From positions 248,001 through 312,000 of the forward strand of contig CANTFL010001467.1 of NCBI GenBank assembly GCA_947650285.1: a stretch of DNA of 64,000 nt, given 5' to 3'. Below the pieces are notes generated by a model. That model ran no database searches. It was not told where the DNA came from and worked only from the letters and a program-made list of their open reading frames with translations. Shown piece by piece: positions 25,350-34,824 of this stretch (its first letter is position 1; each line of letters begins with the position of its first letter). Made by a program: the position numbers and the translations under genes. Origin of the DNA: Hyaloperonospora brassicae. Lineage: Eukaryota; Oomycota; Peronosporomycetes; Peronosporales; Peronosporaceae.

Positions 25350-26734
25350 AAGTATATCAGGTGTGGGCCACGCAAGTACATGATCGCTACCGTCTAGAGA
25401 GAGCAACATGTGGCAAACGATGTTCAAGACATCTGGATAGGGATAAGGTTGTTGGGTTCGATTGGTTAACATTGAACAGAGTTTAATTTGCTTCAAAGTG
25501 CACGTGTCGACTACTCCTCCGGGTGGATCATTGGCCACCCGACGTCAAGGAAAGGTTTACATACTTTAATCGAGTAATATCCCTGGATTGTTTGGTCAGG
25601 GATCAAGATCTATCAAACAACACCCCAACTGCGACTGGACGCAGGAAACCATTTGTGGTTGATGACCCAAGATCGCGAGACGGCTCAAGTGGTGAGAAGG
25701 CTCGCAAATCAAGGTCTACATGTGGACAAGGCGATCTGTGATCAGGGTGACTCATATCGATCACTCCACAAGCATACAAGTGATCGTGCGACGAATTCCA
25801 CGTAATCAAACCAACCCCGATCGTGGTGTGAAGATTTCCGCACCGTGATCGAACCTCGACCCCATCGCAAACATGGTCAAGTTTTCCATTGACACGAGTC
25901 CACCTGAAATAGTGCAACCCGCCCCACCGACGGGTACACAAGGTGAGGTAGGCTTTCGAGAACACGGAATCAAAGTACCCCCTCCGTTGGTCGGTCGTCC
26001 GGGCGCCAGTGGAGAGTCGGGATCGACTCCTCAAAAGAGCGATCACCACTCCACCACACCTCCGTCCACACGAAGCCACATGCACGCTCTGCATACCTGA
26101 CTTGTCGAAGAAATTGTTTTCACTCCATAAATTAATAGCCGATACCGTCGTAGAGATCCTTTAAATCGAAAGGTTGCAACGCAATCTTCCGTTGTTGTGC
26201 GTCCGGCATGCCGATTCTCGTATGCCCGGGGTGCACATACTCTCGGTTGGGGATACCCATGCCATGATGGTATCCCGCAGGTAAACCCGCCCCGTATGCC
26301 CCGAGGTCGGGTTCCTGACCCATGTTGACGTCAGAGTCCGCATATCTCGCAGGGGGTATCTCAACACCTGCCTGTTGTTGTCAACGAGCACCAAAGCAGG
26401 TAGCTGACAACCCATTTAGAGATTCCTTGGGAGGGATACGCTCCAAGGTCCGTAGATTTATCCATGCCCCGACCCTTCTCTCGCGACTGACGACACTCGA
26501 CTCAAGTGAGTCATCCCAATCCTTGTCGCCTTGCTCTCTATGGGAGACCTCCATCCGCTTCATTCTGTCGGAGAGGTCCCCAAGCATAACCAGCATCGGG
26601 TTTATCGCCGCCAATGTCTCTGCCCGCTTTTCCTCCAAGTGGTCGTCGCCGGCCTTGTATTGACCGTCGAAGACCTCGACAGGTGCAGCTTGGTTAGACG
26701 CAACATCGTCACGATTAGTTAAGCTCATTACCTC

Positions 26735-27115
26735 TTAGACGTTGGCGCACTTATGAAGTAGAAGTAGGAAGTAAAAGCAAAATATATTAAGAGTTAACTA
26801 CCTTTCGTTGTTAATCCTACCATATGCAGTTGATGGTCATCACTGCAACTTGACCCAGTCAAGTTACACCTGGCACACATCCAGCGTGCCCATCACCATG
26901 TGTCATCCCTAGCTCCATATGAAGTCCGTATGTCTTCGTCTCACCTATCATCTCCGATTGAACTTCGACATAACGAATTTCTTCCCCAGTCTCATATGTC
27001 TAGTTGTCGCGTTTTGGTCCCACCTGACAACTTGTTAGCCAATCAGGTAAGGTTGTTCTAAACATGTAACAGGTCTTTCAGTCACATCTAAACTAACACA
27101 GCCTGTCAGAAACTA
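26735..27115 (-). repeat. Copia LTR in array unit 4
   Basis: Near-identical copy of the unit 1 LTR in the same context. Confidence 0.85.
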
Positions 27116-28357
27116 TATCTTTTAGCATACACTTGTTGATTCGGGTATGCATTGATTAGACATGAAGACATGAGGGCTACCTACATCTGTTGCATGAGCA
27201 ATGTGGGCTGACTAACTCAACGTTATGTTCCTTACAGATATTCATACTTTGTCGCTTTTTCTATTAGTGGGCAGGTCCATCCAGCGGTCAGCTTGACTTG
27301 TGCGTTAGACATACATTTATACATTCCGACGAGTGGTGTCATTGTCAAACGACGGCTTCCATGTTTCTTCGTATTTGGGAAAGAAGATAAGTGTACACAC
27401 CTAGAAAGTGTAGTAGCTTGTTGTAATGTAAAAGAGAGAGAGAGAAGAGGTGATTGATATAGAATAGTTACGAACAGTATAGGTATACTGTTTAACCAAT
27501 AAAGTATATTATATTAACATACGGAGGTTCAGGCACCTTATTGGAAAATAAGGCCCACTAGCTGCCCCGATTCAAATTATCGAATACAATGTGCTTTTCG
27601 ATTCATTGACTTACTAATCACGAAAAACGAAGAAAAAGGCTGTCTCACGAAACGCTCTATTAGTCATTCACTATCGTATCTTTCGCATTGCGCAGAAGTC
27701 GTCGCGTGTACTGGTCCGGACTGACTTCTATGTCTGTGTCAATTATAACTCGCTGGGGTGACGTTTGTGGCATGTATTGCATATTTCGAAAGGAGGAAAA
27801 CGTTGCGATTGCATTAACCGCGATTATGAACGCACGTATAAAAATATTTCATTTTGATTTTAACCTCAAGATCTTTGCGACGCCACGCAGTAAGTGCATC
27901 ACCAACTTTTCGTCATCGATTGCCGCGTTGAATTCCGCTATAGCACGTACTGTCGATTAAAGTAAAATACAGGTTTTTTTGTAAGATGTGATACAAAAAC
28001 GAAACTTTTGCAAGATGTGATACAAGGTATTTTACAAAAGAAAATACATTTTAATAACAACGATCGGTAGCTATTTATGCAAAGATCTGAAGCTATTCAT
28101 GCAACGAACTAATGCTGTTGATCTCGATCTGAAGCTATTTATCACGATCTAAGGCTATTTATGACAGCGTTTTGCATATCAGGCAATGCTATTATTTTAG
28201 GTTCAAACAGTCTGAAGCTTATTATCTCGATCTATGATATTTATCACGATCTGTGAGTCAATTATGAAAAGTTGTCCCAAATCAAGCAAATTTCTCCTTA
28301 TAGCACTCATGCTCCTAATTTAGTGTGCTTGTTCGTGCGCCAACGTAAAGATAATTA

Positions 28358-30133
28358 ATGGAAGACTTCAAGGCGAAAAAAGGGACTACAGGAAAGGCAG
28401 CTGTCCAATCACCTAAAGATGTTGCACTCGCGCGAGTTAAATGCGCTGTCGCGTCGACGAGAGGTGAGACATATCGTTTATTACAGTGTAACAGTGCGAG
28501 CTCGGGCTGCGAATCGCATATTTATTGGCACGATACAAAAACAAACATGGCCCAGATGATTCGAATGTGACGGATAGAAATCTCGATCACCGGAATTGCG
28601 TCAGCATCGGGAAGCCTTCGACAGATCAACTGGTCACCAGCTCTATAGTCCGTGGTCCATTGTCTGCATAACCGACCACGTACGCAAGAATTTTAGTAAA
28701 CCAACTTATTCACCAATCCAATGTTACTGTGTCCTATCGTGTGATGTATCGTGCCAAGGACACAATGAATAAAGAGCTGTTTTTTTAATTTTCAACGAAG
28801 GTTACTCTTTCACCAAGTCTACCGTCGGAATTTTTGCGTCTGATCCCGGGAACACTTACGGAGATCCGGTGCGAAGATAAGGGGCATTTGAACCGGGCAA
28901 TCGTTGTGCTAGACCCGAAAAGGCTTTCAAATGACCAAGAAGTTTTCGTTGTTGATGCAGCTCACATGGAACATCGCAGATACAACGGGGTTCTAATTGT
29001 ATTGGCCAGTCGCGACGGAAATGTTAGTAACAAAATTGCTGCAATTGCGCTCGTCCCTGTTGAAGACTACGATAATTACTCGTGGTTTTTTTCGTGTTCT
29101 ATACCATGGTGTCACTGACTACTAGTCCCATCTTCAATGGTCAAAATGCTGGTGTGGTATCTGCCGCCGAAAAGCTCAACATATTTAACATGTTCTGAAT
29201 TTGTCACATTATAGGTACGGAAACAGCCAAATTATCAGCAGTTTAGTTCTAAGTTGTCTTATATATCTGTACAGGTAATATGAGAAATGACAAGATGGTA
29301 CGACTATTGGTCACCCAAGAGATGTTCGTATGGGAAGCGAATGCTGCAACACGTCGACAAGATTTCGATATCGCGATGAACAAACTATACGCGATCAATT
29401 CAGCTGCTGCTATATATTTAAATGCAGTTCCACTTCATAAGTGGAAATTTCACGCCCACTACGACGCAACTCCACTTTACGGAAGGCGAACGACCAACTT
29501 TGTGAATAGCAAGCAGGCAAAGAGTCTCCGCTTGAATCCACGTCTTATGATGCCGTACGAATTCTTCAAGGCTTACACGACTATTATGATGGATGATTGT
29601 CACATACGGTTTCAATTGGGCATGCTATGGAGGAAATAGGGACGTACAGTGACGCCTGGGCCGAACAAAAGTTGCAGAAACAGGTTATGGATGATAAAGG
29701 ATATGTTGTGACGTTCAGTTCTGATAACGTAGCATTCGTCGCTCGATTCAGCAATCAACCGGATCAACACCGTGTCGACACCAAGCAAGCATCATGCTCA
29801 TGTGAAACATGGAAACAGCACAAAATGTATTGCCGCCATTTGATCGAGATCTTACGATCGCTAGATAAGCCTAAGATTGCGTACGAGCTGATGGGTAAGT
29901 GTTACAAAGTTTCGGCATATTAAGCAAGCGTCGGTACGCTTGAGGTTGCTGAGGACCACGTCTTTAAGCGTGAGTTAAGTATCCTACCCGCAGTTTATAT
30001 TCGACAAGCCGGACGTCCGAAGAAAAGACGTATCAGGTCACAAGTTGAGTCAGGCGAGAACGCAAGGAAGCCTTACAAATGTAAGCAGTGTGGTACATCG
30101 AGAAACAACGAGGCTACATGCCGCTGTTATTGA
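28358..30133 (+). pseudogene. MULE transposase relic, unit 4
   Basis: Copy of the unit 1 relic with the same lesions. It is the last transposase copy, because unit 5 ends at its LTR. Confidence 0.85.
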
Positions 30134-30353
30134 AGTTAGACTACCAGGATGTATTGTGGTAAAGCGACTATGGAAATTCGCTATGGAGGAACTGATCGCA
30201 TTCTCGTTATGTCCGAGACAGTTTACGGGCTACGGCCCAGTCCCACATGTGGTCAGATCGCGTCCATTGAACAGTCAGACTAAAATGGATATCAGATCGG
30301 GCAGGTTGGGACCTGCGATTTTGGGTCAAGGTATGAGGCGGAAGGTAACGTTG

Positions 30354-30657
30354 GCGATCAGTCGATCAAGAAGAAAACCGCGATCAGCAAGGCAATCGCG
30401 ATCAAGATGGCGATTGAGACCGTGATTAGTGATCAAGATCGTGATCAGTGATCAGGTATGCGATCGCAATCGTGATTAGTGATCAAGATCGTGATCAGTG
30501 ATCAGGTATGCGATCGCAATCGTGATCATTGATCAGGTAGGTGATCGCGATCAAGTTGGTGTGGAGCACACCATGTGATCCGCGATCAGCAAGGTGATCG
30601 CGATCAGGAAGCGATCGAGATCGTGATCAGTGATCAGGTATTTGATCGCGATCAGAC
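30354..30657. repeat. GATC-rich cluster, unit 4
   Basis: Copy of the unit 1 cluster with the same internal 50-bp duplication. Confidence 0.9.
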
Positions 30658-31366
30658 AAGTATATCAGGTGTGGGCCACGCAAGTACATGATCGCTACCG
30701 TCTAGAGAGAGCAACATGTGGCAAACGATGTTCAAGACATCTGGATAGGGATAAGGTTGTTGGGTTCGATTGGTTAACATTGAACAGAGTTTAATTTGCT
30801 TCAAAGTGCACGTGTCGACTACTCCTCCGGGTGGATCATTGGCCACCCGACGTCAAGGAAAGGTTTACATACTTTAATCGAGTAATATCCCTGGATTGTT
30901 TGGTCAGGGATCAAGATCTATCAAACAACACCCCAACTGCGACTGGACGCAGGAAACCATTTGTGGTTGATGACCCAAGATCGCGAGACGGCTCAAGTGG
31001 TGAGAAGGCTCGCAAATCAAGGTCTACATGTGGACAAGGCGATCTGTGATCAGGGTGACTCATATCGAGCACTCCACAAGCATACAAGTGATCGTGCGAC
31101 GAATTCCACGTAATCAAACCAACCCCGATCGTGGTGTGAAGATTTCCGCACCGTGATCGAACCTCGACCCCATCGCAAACATGGTCAACTTTTCCATTGA
31201 CACGAGTCCACCTGAAATAGTGCAACCCGCCCCACCGACGGGTACACAAGGTGAGGTAGGCTTTCGAGAACACGGAATCAAAGTACCCCCTCCGTTGGTC
31301 GGTCGTCCGGGCGCCAGTGGAGAGTCGGGATCGACTCCTCAAAAGAGCGATCACCACTCCACCACA

Positions 31367-32393
31367 CCTCCGTCCACACGAAGCCACATGCACGCTCTGC
31401 ATACCTGACTTGTCGAAGAAATTGTTTTCACTCCATAAATTAATAGCCGATACCGTCGTAGAGATCCTTTAAATCGAAAGGTTGCAACGCAATCTTCCGT
31501 TGTTGTGCGTCCGGCATGCCGATTCTCGTATGCCCGGGGTGCACATACTCTCGGTTGGGGATACCCATGCCATGATGGTATCCCGCAGGTAAACCCGCCC
31601 CGTATGCCCCGAGGTCGGGTTCCTGACCCATGTTGACGTCCGAGTCCGCATATCTCGCAGGGGGTATCTCAACACCTGCCTGTTGTTGTCAACGAGCACC
31701 AAAGCAGGTAGCTGACAACCCATTTAGAGATTCCTTGGGAGGGATACGCTCCAAGGTCCGTAGATTTATCCATGCCCCGACCCTTCTCTCGCGACTGACG
31801 ACACTCGACTCGAGTGAGTCATCCCAATCCTTGTCGCCTTGCTCTCTATGGGAGACCTCCGTCCGCTTCATTCTTTCGGAGAGGTCCCCAAGCATAACCA
31901 GCATCGGGATTATTTCCACCAATGTCTCTGCCCGCTTTTCCTCCAAGTGGTCGTCGCCGGCATCGTCTTGACCGTCGAAGACCTCGACAGGTGCAGCTTG
32001 GTTAGACGCAACATCGTCACGATTAGTTAAGCTCATTACCTCTTAGACGTTGGCGCACTTATGAAGTAGAAGTAGGAAGTAAAAGCAAAATATATTAAGA
32101 GTTAGCTACCTTTCGTTGTTAATCCTACCATATGCAGTTGATGGCCACCACTGCAACTTGACCCAGTCAAGTTACACCTGGCACACATCCAGCGTGCCCA
32201 TCACCGTGTGTCATCCCCGGTCCCATATGACGTATGTATGTCAATGTCTTTCCCGCTGTCTTTAGGTGTCAGTATGACATGACGATCGTCTTTCTCCATC
32301 CGATATTTTAACTTGCCAACCAATTCGGTATGGTTGCCGTAAATCTGCAACAAGTCTTGCAGTAACACTCAAACTAACGTAAACTGTCAGAAA
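31367..32393. repeat. Array unit 5, truncated after its LTR
   Basis: The gag segment follows the other units up to about 31810 and then diverges (amino-acid changes cluster in the minus-strand frame 32036-31689). The adjoining LTR (about 32042-32393) is recognisable only for its first 160 bp as the same subfamily. From about 32205 it matches loosely, sharing only conserved pieces such as the CTGTCAGAAACTATATCTTT end. The right end therefore appears to derive from a different copia copy. Confidence 0.8.
32042..32393 (-). repeat. Divergent copia LTR at the array end
   Basis: The left 160 bp are nearly identical to the other LTRs. From about 32205 to the end only scattered blocks match, and the length differs. 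This is a mosaic or a different LTR subfamily and marks the outer edge of the amplified region. Confidence 0.7.
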
Positions 32394-32621
32394 CTATATC
32401 TTTCAGCACCGTTCGCTGCTAGTGCGTTGCCATACGTCACTTCTAACCCCCTAATGAATTCGCAGTATATTTTTCAGCAGTTAGCGCCTCTCCCGTCTTC
32501 TCGTGCGGAATCAGATGCGAATAGCGAGACGTTCCCCCTCAATACTTGATCAAACATACAGTAAATGGCCTTAAGATAGCTATCATTTCGACCGTTGTAT
32601 TCAAAAATATTTCCTCTTATA

Positions 32622-32680
32622 GAATACCTTGTATCACATCTTGCAAAAAATTTGTTTTTGTATCACATCTTACAAAAACG
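32622..32680 (-). repeat. MULE-like inverted end, right copy
   Basis: Reverse complement of the array's left MULE end, with the same pair of CACATCTT-containing repeats spaced the same way. It lies 230 bp beyond the last LTR. No convincing target-site duplication is visible next to either end. Confidence 0.65.
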
Positions 32681-32690
32681 GAAAAATTTT

Positions 32691-32754
32691 GCCCCAGATA
32701 ATTGAAAAATAAAAAAATGCCCCACGTCCTAGTCTTATTAAGTTAATGTGGTAT
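32691..32754 (+). repeat. Left inverted end of the 1.25-kb element
   Basis: Pairs with 33883-33944 in inverted orientation. The best conserved block is GCCCCACGTCCTAGT. Confidence 0.7.
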
Positions 32755-33043
32755 ACAATCATCACATATGTCCTAGATCATTTTTCTTAGTGTATTTACT
32801 GCATAACGTTTATAGACCAGAAGTTTTTCGTCCCATACAGGGTTTTCTTCGCTATAAATATAGCAATTTCATTTTAAGTGCATACTCATTGATGCAATAT
32901 CTTACTGTGGCGTAAAACTATGCCAATATTCTGGAGTGATTATACACTTTAACCAAACCAAACGTATTCCCTGTCTTGTCATCCCCTTTGGAACTCTCTA
33001 CGTGCACCTTGTTGTAATTTAAAGTATTTTTCAATAAACACCG

Positions 33044-33517
33044 TTGAATTCCTTAATCAGCGCTGGTGTTTCTCCATCAGCACTGTATACGGCAATATAT
33101 CTAGTTTTCCTATTGCTTAAAAAAGACAAGTTTGTCTTGTACAAAAAATTGAGCATGCAGCAAGTTCGAACGGCACCTTCAATTTTACCCGATAAAAACG
33201 ATATTGATATGACAAATTTACATACAATGCCAAACCACAACATCATGACAAAACCGTATCTAAACACGTTGTCGCTCAATAAACTGACAAAATGGTTTGA
33301 CGAATACGCTTCAGGCATCATCGCACGTTTCCTCCCAGAACTATGCCTGCATACGAAGAAGTTTAAAGTCATCAATAAGAACTTAACAAAAGTACCAGAT
33401 TCATTGGGGTCTATTGATATGATTATGCGTTTTAAGATTTCCAAATTTATTAGCAGAAAGCGAAATGCGATCCTACAACTCAAGCAACTCCAACAGCAAC
33501 CGTATCACCTACGATAA
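33044..33517 (+). CDS. Hypothetical 157-codon frame inside the 1.25-kb element
   Basis: Not recognised. The translation is rich in lysine, leucine and asparagine and includes LNKLTKWFDEYASGIIARFL and KFKVINKNLTKVPD, which read like a real, mostly helical protein. It lacks any signal peptide or known catalytic motif. The frame ends in a glutamine-rich run where the CAN repeat begins. An opposite-strand frame (33483-33031) covers the same bases and is less protein-like. It may be a fragment of the element's own protein or of a captured gene. Confidence 0.35.
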   Translation: MNSLISAGVSPSALYTAIYLVFLLLKKDKFVLYKKLSMQQVRTAPSILPDKNDIDMTNLHTMPNHNIMTKPYLNTLSLNKLTKWFDEYASGIIARFLPELCLHTKKFKVINKNLTKVPDSLGSIDMIMRFKISKFISRKRNAILQLKQLQQQPYHLR

Positions 33518-33665
33518 CAATAGCAGCAGCAGCAGTAGCATCATTATCAACGCAATACGAACATCAACCACAGCACCTACAATGAAAACAGCAACAACAG
33601 TAGTAGCATCACCAGTAGTAGCAACAACATCAACAATAACTACTGAAAGTTTAATAAAAAAAGCA
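33480..33665 (+). repeat. CAN-type trinucleotide-rich tract
   Basis: The tract is dominated by CAA, CAG, CAT, ACA and AGT triplets, an imperfect microsatellite. It would encode a serine-, asparagine- and threonine-rich run in one frame, but no surrounding gene supports that. Confidence 0.7.
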
Positions 33666-33882
33666 ATACCATCAGTCTAAACAACATTAGCACACCCCGA
33701 CTGGGGATGGCTGTTTCCCCCCGCCCTGTTTGGGGCCGGACCGAGGAGACATTCTGCAACTGGCGGCTGCAAGCGCAGCACGACCGCTGCAGAACCCTCT
33801 CCGCAGATTCCCGAACCGGGCGGGGGTTGGTCACGGCCGTGAAGGGGAAAACAAAAATGATTAGAGACGTGTGGTATAATTT

Positions 33883-33944
33883 GTACCACATTAACTCAAT
33901 AATACTAGGACGTGGGGCGTTTTTATTTTCGTAATTAAATAGGC
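33883..33944 (-). repeat. Right inverted end of the 1.25-kb element
   Basis: Reverse complement of the left end, with a few substitutions and a one- or two-base length difference. Confidence 0.7.
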
Positions 33945-34276
33945 TATTTTTGTATTTTCCCTACAAAAAAACCAAAATAAACTGTTGCGGTCACATCTGT
34001 ATACGAGAGAGGCACGGAATCCAGTGCGTTGTTATCCGCGCCGCCGCTTGTTAACACCGTTACGTGCCTCCTTTTTAAACGTTGAAGCAATTGCTTAACA
34101 TTCGTATTTGAACCATTTTGTCATCACATTCAGTGTCCTGGCGCTCTGCACCTGATAGAATCATGCCGTGTAATTCCTCGACCGACAAACTGAGCGTTTG
34201 CTTTGACAATGCACCGGCAGCAGAAAATTTGTCTCCGGCTTCGCCAGTTCTGACAAAACGTGGTGGATCCGTTGGC
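33945..34276. other. Spacer left of the Ty3/gypsy element
   Basis: No gene recognised. A short plus-strand frame from 34118 runs into the LTR and has no recognisable domain. The five bases flanking the two LTRs do not match. Confidence 0.5.
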
Positions 34277-34669
34277 AGTAACGGGGCACACCCTTGCCTG
34301 ATCTTAACGCAAGGGCTTGGGTACCCCGACAGACGTACACGAGGCGAACGAGGAAGCGTAGGATTAGGAAAAAGTAAAAACTATTATATTAATATAATTA
34401 AGTCTTTTAACTTTTGTCTCTCTGTTTGACTTAACTTAATTATGCTAATATAACTGAGTGTATGGTGACGTCTCGTCACCACTCATTGCGCGCGTCTTGC
34501 GGCGATTGGTGGGTTGATATCATCAAGATATCAACCAATGAACAGACTCTTTGGTCGACCCTTCAATATCACCACTTTGGTGATATTGTTCAAAGAATAT
34601 ACAACTTCATATTCTTTATTGTCACTTTCCTTAAAGTGACAATTCCATGTAACGGGCTGCCCCGTTACA
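34277..34669 (-). repeat. Ty3/gypsy 3' LTR
   Basis: Matches the LTR at 41877-42270 with 13 differences. It ends in CCCCGTTACA, the inverse of the TGTAACGGGG start, although the first base here is A instead of T. Strong hairpins lie at 34512-34536 (10-bp arms GGTTGATATC/GATATCAACC) and 34647-34670 (ATGTAACGGG/CCCGTTACAT). Confidence 0.95.
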
Positions 34670-34670
34670 T

Positions 34671-34690
34671 CACTCCCCCATAACCGATAG
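34671..34690 (-). promoter_or_regulatory. Polypurine tract of the Ty3/gypsy element
   Basis: Just inside the 3' LTR, the minus strand reads ATGGGGGAGTGA immediately before the LTR's TGTAACGGGG. A purine run at this position is where plus-strand DNA synthesis is primed in LTR retrotransposons. Confidence 0.65.
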
Positions 34691-34824
34691 TCACCGTGTG
34701 ACTATCGAAAATATGGTGGCCACTCGTTGGTCACCATTGGGATAGGGAGCACTTGTTGGGTCCGTTCCATTCACTTTCCGCTTGACCTCGCATAGTTAAC
34801 ATGTCTATGCGAGGTGACTCATGA

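Larger units (their letters stand above)
20752..26058. repeat. Array unit 3
   Basis: Third unit, 5307 bp. It has private differences in the gag piece (for example GCGACAGG near 21368 where the others have TCGACAGG) and in the transposase, where one base changes a methionine to isoleucine in one frame near 24314. Other variants are shared with unit 2 or unit 4. Confidence 0.9.
26059..31366. repeat. Array unit 4
   Basis: Fourth unit, 5308 bp. It shares CTCACGAAACG and the GGGTCAAGG variant near 30325 with unit 3, but CTGTGAGTC near 28252 with unit 1. These conflicting groupings suggest exchange between units after amplification. Confidence 0.9.
10136..32393. repeat. Tandem array of a 5.3-kb composite unit, 4 full and 1 partial copy
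   Basis: The sequence from 10136 recurs at 15445, 20752, 26059 and 31367, giving periods of 5309, 5307, 5307 and 5308 bases. Copies are nearly identical, with only scattered single-base differences and one-base indels. Each unit reads, left to right, 5' portion of a copia gag (minus), copia LTR, about 0.85 kb of unassigned DNA, one MULE inverted end, a broken MULE transposase (plus), a GATC-rich cluster, and about 0.7 kb of unassigned tail. The fifth copy stops after its LTR. The shared boundary motif is CCTCCGTCCACACGAAGCC. High identity suggests recent amplification; an assembly error is the alternative to exclude. Confidence 0.95.
32691..33944. mobile_element. Small unidentified element with inverted ends
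   Basis: The left end (32691-32754) and the right end (33883-33944) are imperfect reverse complements over about 60 bp. The core GCCCCACGTCCTAGT and the inner TTAATGTGGTA match closely. The 1.25-kb interior holds an AT-rich 157-codon frame, a CAN-repeat tract (33480-33665) and a GC-rich patch (33690-33850). The architecture is that of a DNA transposon or MITE-like derivative. I do not recognise a transposase and cannot assign a superfamily. It abuts the right MULE-like end on its left. Confidence 0.6.
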
